From S5-327 sp965116015 (GTDB lineage Bacteria; Chloroflexota; Dehalococcoidia; Lucifugimonadales; Australimonadaceae), in the NCBI GenBank assembly GCA_965116015.1, contig OZ220477.1:2232001-2296000 (forward strand): 64,000 bases of DNA. The letters run 5' to 3'. A model generated the notes under the pieces. The model saw nothing but the letters and a program-made list of their open reading frames with translations. It had not been told where the DNA came from and searched no databases. Position numbers and translations under genes: made by a program. This document shows positions 25,280 through 33,118 of the stretch, piece after piece; positions within the stretch are counted from its first letter, which is position 1; each line of letters begins with the position of its first letter.

Positions 25280-26134
25280 TTGGGGCATAAGACACATCCC
25301 ATCGGCTTTCGCCTTGGCGTGATCAAAGAGTGGCAATCCCGCTGGTTCGCGGGGTCGGGAGCGCAGTACTCCGCCCATGTGTTCGAGGACTGGCGGATCC
25401 GCGAGGTCATCCGCAGGCAGTACGCCGAGGCGGGCATTTCGCGCGTCGAGATTGAGCGCAGCGCGCAGGATCTGACGATTAACGTGCATACGGCGAGGCC
25501 GGGCATCGTGATTGGCAGGGGGGGGCAGCGCGTCGACGAGCTGCGGAAGCTTGTGGAGGGCGCCGCCGGCGGCAAGCGCGTGCGCCTGAACGTGCTCGAG
25601 ATTCGGCAGCCGGAGCTCGACGCGTTCCTGGTGGCGCGGAACGTGGCGGATCAGTTGGAGCGGCGGGTGATGTTCCGCCGCGCGATCCGTCAGGCTGCGA
25701 TGCGGTCGATGCAGGCGGGAGCCAAGGGGATTAAGGTTATGGTGTCGGGACGCTTGGGGGGCGCGGAGATTGCCCGGCGCGAGAAGGTGATGGACGGACA
25801 GGTGCCGCTCCACACCCTTCGGGCGGACATCGACTACGGGCTGGCCGAGGCGAGCACGACGATGGGCCGCATTGGCGTGAAGGTGTGGATCTACCGCGGA
25901 GAGGTGCTGAACGAGTTGGAGAAGTCGCGCGCGGCCGAGCCTGTTTCCAGCGTGTCGCCGGAGGCGATTGCGGCCGCTGAGGAGGCGCTTGCCGCGCAAG
26001 ACGCGGCTGCCACCGCCCGACCGGTTGCGGCTGTCCGGGAAGCTGCTCCGGGAATTGTCACGGAGGCTGTTCCGGAAACTGCCCCGGAGATTGCAAGCGA
26101 GGCGGAAGCGAATGCTTCAACCGAAGAGAACTAA
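25280..26134 (+). CDS. rpsC: 30S ribosomal protein S3 with C-terminal extension
   Basis: 284 residues starting with TTG. GHKTHPIGFRLGVIKEW start, KH domain with GRGGQRVDELRK, and GRLGGAEIARREK in the C-terminal domain. From about residue 222 the sequence becomes Ala/Glu/Pro-rich (PETAPEIASEAEANAS), some 60 residues beyond the fold. The last 23 bases overlap rplP. Confidence 0.95.
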   Translation: MGHKTHPIGFRLGVIKEWQSRWFAGSGAQYSAHVFEDWRIREVIRRQYAEAGISRVEIERSAQDLTINVHTARPGIVIGRGGQRVDELRKLVEGAAGGKRVRLNVLEIRQPELDAFLVARNVADQLERRVMFRRAIRQAAMRSMQAGAKGIKVMVSGRLGGAEIARREKVMDGQVPLHTLRADIDYGLAEASTTMGRIGVKVWIYRGEVLNELEKSRAAEPVSSVSPEAIAAAEEALAAQDAAATARPVAAVREAAPGIVTEAVPETAPEIASEAEANASTEEN

Positions 26135-26537
26135 GTACAGGAAACAGCATCGCGGACGCATGAGCGGAATGTCGCTCAAGGGCAGTTCGGTGCAGTTCGG
26201 CGATTTCGGGCTGAAATCGCTGGAAGCGTGCTGGGTTACGGCGAGGCAGATCGAGGCGGGCCGGCGGGCCATTACGCGGCATCTCCGTCGCGGAGGCCAG
26301 GTGTGGATCCGCGTGTTTCCGGCGAAGCCGATTACGCGGAAGCCGGCGGAGACGCGGCAGGGCGGGGGGAAGGGTCCTGTGGATCAGTGGGTCGCGCTGG
26401 TGAAGCCTGGACGCGTGATGTATGAGGTTGGCGGCGTGTCGAACGAGCTGGCGAGAGAGGCGTTGGCGCGCGCGGCGCAGAAGATGCCTGTGCAAACGAG
26501 AATGGTGAGCAGAGACGAGCCTCTGCTCGTCGGATAA
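26112..26537 (+). CDS. rplP: 50S ribosomal protein L16
   Basis: 141 residues. MLQPKRTKYRKQHRGRM start, FGLKSLEACWVTARQIEA, and GKGPVDQWVALVKPG. ATG 26112 lies inside the end of rpsC, a 23-base overlap, and matches the family start exactly. Confidence 0.95.
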   Translation: MLQPKRTKYRKQHRGRMSGMSLKGSSVQFGDFGLKSLEACWVTARQIEAGRRAITRHLRRGGQVWIRVFPAKPITRKPAETRQGGGKGPVDQWVALVKPGRVMYEVGGVSNELAREALARAAQKMPVQTRMVSRDEPLLVG

Positions 26538-26550
26538 CGGACTAGGAACG

Positions 26551-26760
26551 ATGAGACCGAAGATTGATTCGATAAGAGCATTGTCGGACGACCGGCTGAA
26601 GGAAGAGGAGTCCAACACGCGGCTCGAACTGATGAACCTGCGGTTCAGGGTGGCGACGCGGCAGCTCTCCGATTCGGCGGAGCTGCGGAATGCGAAGCGG
26701 CGGCTTGCGCACATTCTCACGGTGGCGCGGGAGCGCGAGCTTGTTGGAGAGGCGTCATGA
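26551..26760 (+). CDS. rpmC: 50S ribosomal protein L29
   Basis: 69 residues, two-helix protein at the tunnel exit. IRALSDDRLKEEESNTRLELMNLRF and LAHILTVARERE show the family pattern. The stop overlaps the rpsQ start (ATGA). Confidence 0.93.
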   Translation: MRPKIDSIRALSDDRLKEEESNTRLELMNLRFRVATRQLSDSAELRNAKRRLAHILTVARERELVGEAS

Positions 26761-27506
26761 CGGACCAACGGGGTCAACGGAAAACCCGGGTAGGGCAGGT
26801 CGTGAGCGACGCTATGGACAAGACGGTGGTGGTGGCCATCGAACGGCGGGTGCAGCATCCGCGCTATCACAAGTCTGTGCGGCGGATAAAGAAGTTCAAG
26901 GCGCACGACGAGTTGAATCAGTATCAGCTGGGGGACACGGTTCGTTTGGTCGAGACGCGTCCGCTGTCGAAGACGAAGCGGTGGCGCGTCGCGGAGCTGC
27001 TGTTCCGGCAGGATGTTGCGGGGGTTAATCTCGCCGCAGTGTCGTTGCCAGCGGACGAGCAAGTGGACGTTGAGTCTGCGGCTCCGTTGGCTGAGGAGGG
27101 GCAGTCGGTTGCGGAAGCTGTCGAGGCCGACGCTGCCGAGGAGTCTGCGGCTCCGTTGGCTGAGGAGGGGCAGTCGGTTGCGGAGGCTGCGGAATCCGAC
27201 GCTGCCGAGGAGTCTGCGGCTCCGTTGGCTGAGGAGGGGCAGTCGGTTGCGGAGGCTGCGGAATCCGACGCTGCTGAGGAGCCTGCGGCTCCGTTGACTG
27301 AGGAGGGGCAGGCGGTTGCGGAGGCTGTCGAGGCCGACGCTGCCGAGGAGTCTTCGGCTCCGTCGGCTGAGGAGGCGCAGTCGGGCGACGGCGTCGAGGA
27401 GCCTGCGGCTCCGTTGGCTGAGGAGAGGGCGGTTGCGGAGGCTGCTGAGTCTGACGCTGCCGAGTCCCAGGGGGTCGAGCGCGAGCAGAGGGAGGGGCAG
27501 CCGTGA
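26757..27506 (+). CDS. rpsQ: 30S ribosomal protein S17 with long acidic repeat tail
   Basis: 249 residues, about three times the usual S17. Residues 1 to about 85 are the normal OB-fold (VGQVVSDAMDKTVVVAIER, HKSVRRIKKFKAHDE, VRLVETRPLSKTKRW). Residues from about 100 to 249 are acidic repeats of 23 residues beginning ESAAPLAEEGQSVAEA, encoded by near-identical 69-bp units. The frame is uninterrupted and rplN starts at the stop (GTGA overlap), so the tail is genuinely translated if the assembly is right. Its function is unknown; it should be disordered and solvent-exposed. Confidence 0.93.
   Translation: MTDQRGQRKTRVGQVVSDAMDKTVVVAIERRVQHPRYHKSVRRIKKFKAHDELNQYQLGDTVRLVETRPLSKTKRWRVAELLFRQDVAGVNLAAVSLPADEQVDVESAAPLAEEGQSVAEAVEADAAEESAAPLAEEGQSVAEAAESDAAEESAAPLAEEGQSVAEAAESDAAEEPAAPLTEEGQAVAEAVEADAAEESSAPSAEEAQSGDGVEEPAAPLAEERAVAEAAESDAAESQGVEREQREGQP
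27070..27480 (+). repeat. 69-bp tandem repeats encoding the S17 tail
   Basis: At least four recognisable units of 69 bp, the first three almost identical at the DNA level and the later ones degenerate and partly deleted. All repeats stay in frame. The low divergence suggests recent expansion by slippage or unequal exchange. Confidence 0.85.
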
Positions 27507-27871
27507 TTCAGCCGCAGACCCGGCTCGCGGTTGCGGACAACTCGGGCGCGAAAGAGATTATGTGCTTCAACATTCCCGGCGGCACGCGCCGGCGCTACGC
27601 GCGGGTTGGGGACGTGATTATCGCGTCGGTGAAGGTTGCTCAGCCGAACAGCGCGGTGAAGAAGGGCGAGGTTGTGCGGGCTGTCGTGGTTCGCACGAAC
27701 GCCGTGACGAAGCGGGGAGACGGATCGACGATACGCTTCGACGACAACGCGGCGGTGATATTGGGGGCGGCGGAGAATCCGCGCGGCACGCGCATCTTCG
27801 GTCCGGTGGCCCGGGAGCTGCGCGAGCGTAACTTTATGCGGATCGTGTCGCTCGCTCCGGAGGTTCTGTGA
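27503..27871 (+). CDS. rplN: 50S ribosomal protein L14
   Basis: 122 residues, standard length, GTG start overlapping the rpsQ stop. IQPQTRLAVADNSGAKEI, GDVIIASVKVAQPNS, RFDDNAAVIL and GTRIFGPVARELRE are intact. Its last codons lie in the 110-bp duplication with rplX. Confidence 0.96.
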   Translation: MIQPQTRLAVADNSGAKEIMCFNIPGGTRRRYARVGDVIIASVKVAQPNSAVKKGEVVRAVVVRTNAVTKRGDGSTIRFDDNAAVILGAAENPRGTRIFGPVARELRERNFMRIVSLAPEVL

Positions 27872-28060
27872 TGACCGCTCGCCTGCAGCGCGACGACGAG
27901 GTGATGGCGCTAGCGGGGAAGGACAAGGGCCGGCGCGGCAAGGCGCCGCGCGTGTCGCTCCTCGCTCCGGAGGCGCTGCGATGACCGCCCGCCTGCAGCG
28001 CGACGACGAGGTGATGGTGATAGCGGGGAAGGACAAGGGCCGGCGCGGCAAGGTGCAGCG
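27851..28060 (+). repeat. 110-bp tandem duplication across the rplN/rplX junction
   Basis: The segment from CTCGCTCCGGAGG at 27851 recurs at 27961. It spans the last codons of rplN and the first 30 or so codons of rplX. The copies differ at about eight positions over the first 100 bases and then diverge. The arrangement parallels the 178-bp duplication at 12008-12363. Confidence 0.88.
27871..27984 (+). pseudogene. 37-residue chimeric ORF (L24 N-terminus fused to L14 C-terminus)
   Basis: Begins at the first-copy ATG with MTARLQRDDEVMALAGKDKG, then passes in frame into SLLAPEALR, the end of L14 with its stop changed to Arg, and stops at 27982-27984. It overlaps the L14 stop (TGATG) and the true rplX start (ATGA). 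It differs from real L24 by Val-to-Ala, Ile-to-Leu and Gln-to-Pro changes, so it is diverging. It contains only part of the L24 KOW motif. Confidence 0.75.
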
Positions 28061-28301
28061 CGTGATTCCGAAGAAGGGCGAGGCTCTGGTTGAAGGTTTG
28101 AATATGGTGAAGCGTCACCTCCGCGCGGGGGCGGCAGGGCTGCGGCAGGCTGGCATTATCGACAAGGAGATGCCGATCGACGTGTCGAAGCTGATGCCCA
28201 TCTGCCCGTCGTGCGACAAGCCGACGCGGGTGGCGATAAAGACGCTGGAGAACGGCGTGAAGACGCGAATGTGCAAGCGATGCCAGGGGATGTTCAATTG
28301 A
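27981..28301 (+). CDS. rplX: 50S ribosomal protein L24
   Basis: 106 residues. KOW motif DDEVMVIAGKDKGRRGKVQRV at the N-terminus and GLNMVKRHLR. The C-terminus has four cysteines in two pairs (CPSC and CKRC), a putative zinc site found in some bacterial L24. The start is the ATG of the second duplicate copy. The stop overlaps the rplE start (TTGA). Confidence 0.94.
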   Translation: MTARLQRDDEVMVIAGKDKGRRGKVQRVIPKKGEALVEGLNMVKRHLRAGAAGLRQAGIIDKEMPIDVSKLMPICPSCDKPTRVAIKTLENGVKTRMCKRCQGMFN

Positions 28302-28990
28302 CGACAGACGCTGAGAAGAGCGGTTCGGCGGGGCAGCCGCCGGCTGAGGAGAAGCCGAAGCGTCCGGCGCGCCCGCGTCAGCGGCGAGCGACAGCGTCGC
28401 GGCGGGAAGAGCCGCGGAAGGCCGGCGAGGCGAAGGCGCCGCCGCGTCTGATGGCGCGGTATCGCGATGAGATTCGCGGGCAGTTGATCCGTGAGTTCGG
28501 GTATGCGAGTCCCATGCAGGCGCCGCGGCTCGAGAAGGTGGTCGTGAACGTTGGGCTGGGCGAGGCGCTCACGAACAACCGGGCGATGGAGACGACTCCG
28601 GGCCACATCGCGGCAATCACCGGGCAGAAGCCTGTGATTACCAGGGCGCGCGCGTCGGTCGCCGGATTCAAGGTGCGGGAGGGGCAATCGATAGGCGTGA
28701 TGGTTACGCTGCGGGGACGGCGGATGTACGAGTTTCTGGATCGGATGATCTCGACGGCGTTGCCGCGCATCAGGGATTTCAGGGGGGTTCCCCGGAAATC
28801 GTTCGATGGCAGAGGCAACTATTCGCTTGGGTTCCGGGAGCAGATCGTGTTTCCGGAGATCGACTATGGAAGCGTCGACCGGGTGCGCGGCTTTCAGGTG
28901 GTGATTGCGACGAGCGCGCGTACGGACGCTGAGGGTTTCCGGCTGCTGGAGTTGTGCGGGATGCCGTTTGCGCGGACGCAGACCAACTAG
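28298..28990 (+). CDS. rplE: 50S ribosomal protein L5 with basic N-terminal extension
   Basis: 230 residues from TTG 28298, which overlaps the rplX stop. The conserved L5 begins at about residue 51 (MARYRDEIRGQLIREFGY) and includes KVVVNVGLGEA and FRGVPRKSFDGRGNYSLG. The preceding 50 residues are Pro/Lys/Arg/Glu-rich. ATG 28451 would give the ordinary 179-residue L5 but lacks a clear ribosome-binding site and would leave a 149-base gap in an otherwise packed operon, so I prefer the extended start. Confidence 0.9.
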   Translation: MTTDAEKSGSAGQPPAEEKPKRPARPRQRRATASRREEPRKAGEAKAPPRLMARYRDEIRGQLIREFGYASPMQAPRLEKVVVNVGLGEALTNNRAMETTPGHIAAITGQKPVITRARASVAGFKVREGQSIGVMVTLRGRRMYEFLDRMISTALPRIRDFRGVPRKSFDGRGNYSLGFREQIVFPEIDYGSVDRVRGFQVVIATSARTDAEGFRLLELCGMPFARTQTN

Positions 28991-29006
28991 GTTTAGGGGT
29001 AGCAGA

Positions 29007-29192
29007 GTGGCGAAGAAGAGCAAGCTGGCCAAGTGGAAGCGGACGCCGCCGCATCGCGTGCGGAGGATGAACCGCTGCAATCGCTGCGGAAGGCCGCGGG
29101 CCTACATACGGTTCGTGGGGTTGTGCAGGGTGTGCTTCAGGCAGATGGCGTTGACGGGTCAGCTGCCGGGAGTGCGGAAGGCCAGTTGGTAG
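29007..29192 (+). CDS. rpsZ: 30S ribosomal protein S14, zinc type
   Basis: 61 residues, the short zinc-binding S14. CNRCGRPRAYIRFVGLCRVC supplies the Cys4 site. GTG 29007 with AGGGGT upstream; the frame is open into rplE on the left but without similarity. Confidence 0.95.
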   Translation: MAKKSKLAKWKRTPPHRVRRMNRCNRCGRPRAYIRFVGLCRVCFRQMALTGQLPGVRKASW

Positions 29193-29202
29193 GGGAAGCG
29201 CC

Positions 29203-29601
29203 ATGACGATGACAGACCCGATAGCGGATATGCTGACGCGCATTCGGAATGCGCAGCTCGTGCGCCATGCAGGCGTCGATCTGCCGTCTTCCAGGGTGAA
29301 ATCGGCGATCGCGGAGATACTCAAGCAAGAGGGCTACATCGCGGACTACACAGTCTCGAAGCAGCAGCCGCAAGATCAGCTGAGCCTGCAGTTGCGGTAT
29401 GCGCCGAATCAGGAGCCGGCGATCGCGGGCCTGAAGCGGGTGAGCAAGCCGGGTTTGCGGGTGCACGTGCAGAGGAATGAGGTTCCACGCGCCTTCGGAG
29501 GCGTTGGCATCTCCATCGTCTCTACGTCGCAAGGAATAATGACGGGCCGGGAAGCGTACCGCCGGGGCATAGGCGGCGAGCTGATGGCTTACGTGTGGTA
29601 G
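29203..29601 (+). CDS. rpsH: 30S ribosomal protein S8
   Basis: 132 residues. MTDPIADMLTRIRNAQ start, KSAIAEILKQEGYI, and the C-terminal GVGISIVSTSQGIMTGREA. Start at 29203 or, two codons later, 29209. Confidence 0.95.
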   Translation: MTMTDPIADMLTRIRNAQLVRHAGVDLPSSRVKSAIAEILKQEGYIADYTVSKQQPQDQLSLQLRYAPNQEPAIAGLKRVSKPGLRVHVQRNEVPRAFGGVGISIVSTSQGIMTGREAYRRGIGGELMAYVW

Positions 29602-29610
29602 GAGCTAGCG

Positions 29611-30150
29611 GTGTCGCGAATCGGTAGAAAGCCAATCCCCATTCCCAGCGGCGTGTCGATTGAGATTGCGCCCGGCGAGGTTGTGGCGAAGGGCGCCAAG
29701 GGCGAGCTGCGGCAGGCGGTGGCCTCCGAGATTGCCGTGCGCCAGGAGGACGGCAACATCGTTGTGGAGCGCTCTTCCGATCAGCGGTCGCAGCGGGCGC
29801 TGCACGGGCTCACGCGCGCCCTGATCGCCAATATGGTTACGGGCGTGAGCGAGGGGTTCACGCGAAGCCTTGAGTTGTTCGGCTACCGCGTGCAGGCGCA
29901 GGGGCAGGCGCTCAACCTGCAGTTGGGGTTCAGCCATCCGGTGGTGGTTGAGCCGATGGATGGGGTGGAGTTTGCGGTTGAAGGGAATAACCGCATCCAC
30001 ATTCGCGGGATGGACAAGCAGGTCGTAGGCGAGCAGGCGGCGCGCATCCGGCGTCTGCGTCCCCCCGACGCCTACAAGGGGAAGGGCGTGCGGTACGCGG
30101 GCGAGCAGGTGCGCCTGAAGCCGGGCAAGTCTGCAGGGAAGCGAGGGTAG
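29611..30150 (+). CDS. rplF: 50S ribosomal protein L6
   Basis: 179 residues starting with GTG. SRIGRKPIPIPSGV at the N-terminus and the conserved GMDKQVVGEQAARIRRLRPPDAYKGKG split by normal spacing at the C-terminus. Two bases before rplR. Confidence 0.95.
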   Translation: MSRIGRKPIPIPSGVSIEIAPGEVVAKGAKGELRQAVASEIAVRQEDGNIVVERSSDQRSQRALHGLTRALIANMVTGVSEGFTRSLELFGYRVQAQGQALNLQLGFSHPVVVEPMDGVEFAVEGNNRIHIRGMDKQVVGEQAARIRRLRPPDAYKGKGVRYAGEQVRLKPGKSAGKRG

Positions 30151-30152
30151 GA

Positions 30153-30503
30153 GTGGCGAAAGCGAGGACAAGCAGGGCTGCGCGGATTGTCCGTCACCAG
30201 CGGCTGCGTCAGCGTCTCTCAGGGGTTGCTGGGCGTCCCCGGCTCAACGTGTTCCGAAGCGCGCGGTTCACGTACGCGCAGGTGATCGACGACGAGAAGG
30301 GTCATACGCTTGCGGCTGCGAGTTCGCGGGAGCTCCCCAAGGGAGTGAAGTCGGACGCGGCCCGTCAGGTGGGAAAGATGGTGGCCGAGCGAGCGAAGGC
30401 GCAGGGCGTGAAGACTGTCGTGTTCGACCGCGGAGGCTACGAGTATCACGGGCGCGTGAAGGCGTTGGCCGACGGCGCCCGGGAAGAAGGGCTTGAGTTC
30501 TAA
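30153..30503 (+). CDS. rplR: 50S ribosomal protein L18
   Basis: 116 residues, GTG start. 5S rRNA-binding protein: RHQRLRQRLSGVAGRPRLNV, YAQVIDDEKGHTLAAASS and FDRGGYEYHGRVKALADGAR. Confidence 0.95.
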   Translation: MAKARTSRAARIVRHQRLRQRLSGVAGRPRLNVFRSARFTYAQVIDDEKGHTLAAASSRELPKGVKSDAARQVGKMVAERAKAQGVKTVVFDRGGYEYHGRVKALADGAREEGLEF

Positions 30504-30506
30504 ACG

Positions 30507-31118
30507 ATGGTGACGACGAACCGGAGAGTTGAAGAGCCGTCGGACTTGCAGGAGAGGGTTGTCCAGATTCGCCGCGTAGCCAAGGTGGTGAAGGGCGGAC
30601 GCAATCTCACGTTCAACGCGATGGTGGTGGTGGGCGACGGCGAAGGGAATGTGGGGGCAGGCCTCGGCAAGGGCAAGGCCGTGCCGGACGCGGTGCGCAA
30701 GGGCGCGACTATCGCCCGCAAGGAGATGCTTGCGGTGCAGCTGAACGGCTCGACGATTCCGCACTCGGTAACGACGAAGTTCGGGGCGGCGAAGGTGCTG
30801 CTGCGTCCTGCTCAGCCCGGGGCGGGCATCAAGGCCGGAGGCGCGGTTCGCGCCGTGATGGAGGCGGCGGGGGTGAAGGATGTCGTCGCGAAGGCGCTCG
30901 GCAGCCGGAATCCCATAAACGTAGTGAAGGCGACGATGCAGGGTCTGCAGATGTTGCAGGGGGAGGGCTCGCAGGAGGAAGCGGTTGTCCGCAGGGCTGT
31001 GCTCCCGCCTGCTCCGAGCCGCAACACCCCGCTGCGGCGCGAGATGAGCCCCCGGCGCGACCGCGAGGACAGGGAGCGGCGCGGCTCTGCGCCGGCTGAA
31101 GCAAGGGACGGAGCGTAG
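30507..31118 (+). CDS. rpsE: 30S ribosomal protein S5 with charged C-terminal extension
   Basis: 203 residues. Core: LQERVVQIRRVAKVVKGGR, GNVGAGLGKGKAVPDAV, and KALGSRNPINVVKATMQGL. The last 40 or so residues (Pro-rich, then RRDREDRERRGS) are outside the fold. Three bases after rplR. Confidence 0.95.
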   Translation: MVTTNRRVEEPSDLQERVVQIRRVAKVVKGGRNLTFNAMVVVGDGEGNVGAGLGKGKAVPDAVRKGATIARKEMLAVQLNGSTIPHSVTTKFGAAKVLLRPAQPGAGIKAGGAVRAVMEAAGVKDVVAKALGSRNPINVVKATMQGLQMLQGEGSQEEAVVRRAVLPPAPSRNTPLRREMSPRRDREDRERRGSAPAEARDGA

Positions 31119-31120
31119 CT

Positions 31121-31321
31121 ATGGCGAGATTGCGCATCAAGCTGGTGCGGAGCCAGATCGGCTGCGACCAGAGTCAGCGGCGCACTGTGAGAGCGCTCGG
31201 GCTGAAGCGCTTGCAGCACGAGGTTGAGCGCGAAGACACGCCTACGATTCGAGGAATGACGCACAAGGTGCGCCATCTCGTGAGCGTCAGCGCCGCTGAA
31301 GCCGCTGAAGAGGAGAGCTAA
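31121..31321 (+). CDS. rpmD: 50S ribosomal protein L30
   Basis: 66 residues. LRIKLVRSQIGCDQSQRRTV, LGLKRLQHEVEREDTPTIRGM and a final acidic AEAAEEES. Two bases after rpsE. Confidence 0.93.
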   Translation: MARLRIKLVRSQIGCDQSQRRTVRALGLKRLQHEVEREDTPTIRGMTHKVRHLVSVSAAEAAEEES

Positions 31322-31324
31322 GCG

Positions 31325-31768
31325 ATGCAGGCGCACACGGTACGATCGGCGCACGCGCGCCAGAAGCGAAAGCGCGTTGGCCGCGGCGACGGCTCCGGCA
31401 GGGGCACGTATTCCGGCAGGGGGATGAAAGGGCAGAAGGCTCGCTCCGGCGGAGGCGTTCGGCCGGGTTTCGAGGGAGGACAGAACCCGCTCATCAAGGG
31501 GCTGCCGATGCTGCGCGGGTTCAAGAATCCGTTCAGGGTCGAGAACCAGATTGTGAACGTGGGGCGGCTTGACGAGCTGCCGGAGGATGTGACGGAGGTT
31601 ACGCCGGAGACGCTGAAGGAGCATGGGATGGTGCGGCGCTCCGACAGGCCCGTGAAGGCGCTCGGGCGCGGGGAGTTGTCGCGCGCGCTCACGGTTTCGG
31701 GCATACAGCTATCGGCGTCCGCCCGCGCGAAGATCGAGGCGGCGGGCGGCTCGGCGCGGGAGGGCTAG
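31325..31768 (+). CDS. rplO: 50S ribosomal protein L15
   Basis: 147 residues. Glycine-rich N-terminal RVGRGDGSGRGTYSGRGMKG, GFEGGQNPLIKGLPMLRGF, and the C-terminal RGELSRALTVSGIQLSASA. Confidence 0.95.
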   Translation: MQAHTVRSAHARQKRKRVGRGDGSGRGTYSGRGMKGQKARSGGGVRPGFEGGQNPLIKGLPMLRGFKNPFRVENQIVNVGRLDELPEDVTEVTPETLKEHGMVRRSDRPVKALGRGELSRALTVSGIQLSASARAKIEAAGGSAREG

Positions 31769-31771
31769 CGG

Positions 31772-33118
31772 GTGCGAGCAGGACAGGGGGCGGCTCGTCA
31801 GCAGACGGGGAGGCCTGCGCTCATACAGGCGATGATCGACGCGTTCAGGACGCCCGACCTGCGCGCCAAGATTCTGTTCGTGCTCGCGATGCTGGTGGTT
31901 TTCCGGTTCCTCGCCCACGTGCCTGTGCCTGGCGTGGACCGCTCGGCGCTCGGGGCGCTGTTCCAGAACAACGCGCTCGTTCCGTTCTTCGATCTGTTCA
32001 GCGGAGGCGGGCTCCGCAATATGAGCATTGCCGCTCTTGGCGTGTTTCCCTACATCACGTCGTCTATCGTTATGCAGATACTCACGCCTGTGCTGCCGCA
32101 ACTGCAGGCGCTCTCCAAAGAGGGCGAGAGCGGACGGCAGCGGATCAACCAGATTACGCACTGGATAACGGTGCCGATCGCGTTCTTCACCGGCTACGGG
32201 CAGCTGGCGCTGTTCTCCCGCGCGGGCGTGTTCACGTTTCCGGTGAGCTTCTTCGGCGACGGATCGCTCGAAACACTGACGATAGTCGTGAGCTTCGTCG
32301 GCGGCACGATGCTGCTGGTGTGGATGGGCGAACTCATCACCGAGCGCGGCATCGGCAACGGCATCTCGCTCATCATCTTCGCGGGGATCGTGTCCGGGAT
32401 GCCTTCGCTGATCGGGCAGGGATTCCTGGAGCGCGACAACGCGCTGGGACTGCTGCTGCTGGCGCTGGCGGGGCTTGTGCTCGTCTACTTCATCGTGGTG
32501 TTCAACGAGGCCCAGCGGCGCATACCTGTGCAGTACGGGCGCAGCGTGTTCCGGGGCGGACGGATGTACCGTCAAACGGGGGCGACGCATCTCCCGCTGC
32601 GCGTGAACTCCGCGGGAATGATCCCGCTTATCTTCGCGTTCAGCATTATGGTGCTGCCCGGCACGGTGGCGAACTTCCTCTACAACCCGTCGAGCTCCGG
32701 CTTCTTCTCGAACCTTGCCGGTTTCGTCGTAACGACGCTGTCGCCGACGTCGGTGTGGTACTGGGCGCTGGTGTTTGTGCTGGTGGTTATCTTCACGTTC
32801 TTCTACACGCTGGTGGTGTTTCAGCAGCAGCAGCTGGCCGAGAACTTGCAGAAGAATGGGGGGTTCGTGCCGGGCATCCGTCCGGGCGCGCCGACGCAGC
32901 AGTACCTGAACAGGGTGATTCTGCGCATCACGTGGGGAGGCGCGATCTTCCTTGGGATTGTGGCGGTGATGCCGTTCTTCTTCACGAGCGTTACAGGCGT
33001 GCAGGCGCTTACGCTAAGCAGCACGAGCCTGCTGATTATGGTGTCGGTGGCGCTCGACTTTATGCGGCAGCTCGAGGCGCAGCTGCTGATGCGCAGCTAC
33101 GAGGGGTTCATCCGATGA
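31772..33118 (+). CDS. secY: Protein translocase subunit SecY
   Basis: 448 residues, ten membrane helices. Pore of the Sec translocon. LAHVPVPGVD in the first periplasmic region, the half-helix plug region, GGGLRNMSIAALGVFPYI, RIPVQYGR and the cytoplasmic loop GFVPGIRPGAPTQQYL are visible. GTG 31772 is used; ATG 31832 would give a shorter N-terminus still consistent with the family. The stop overlaps adk. Confidence 0.95.
   Translation: MRAGQGAARQQTGRPALIQAMIDAFRTPDLRAKILFVLAMLVVFRFLAHVPVPGVDRSALGALFQNNALVPFFDLFSGGGLRNMSIAALGVFPYITSSIVMQILTPVLPQLQALSKEGESGRQRINQITHWITVPIAFFTGYGQLALFSRAGVFTFPVSFFGDGSLETLTIVVSFVGGTMLLVWMGELITERGIGNGISLIIFAGIVSGMPSLIGQGFLERDNALGLLLLALAGLVLVYFIVVFNEAQRRIPVQYGRSVFRGGRMYRQTGATHLPLRVNSAGMIPLIFAFSIMVLPGTVANFLYNPSSSGFFSNLAGFVVTTLSPTSVWYWALVFVLVVIFTFFYTLVVFQQQQLAENLQKNGGFVPGIRPGAPTQQYLNRVILRITWGGAIFLGIVAVMPFFFTSVTGVQALTLSSTSLLIMVSVALDFMRQLEAQLLMRSYEGFIR

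Noticed and set aside
27070..27480. CRISPR-like array
   Set aside because: The regular repeats are in-frame 69-bp coding units of S17 without unique spacers; no cas genes are present.
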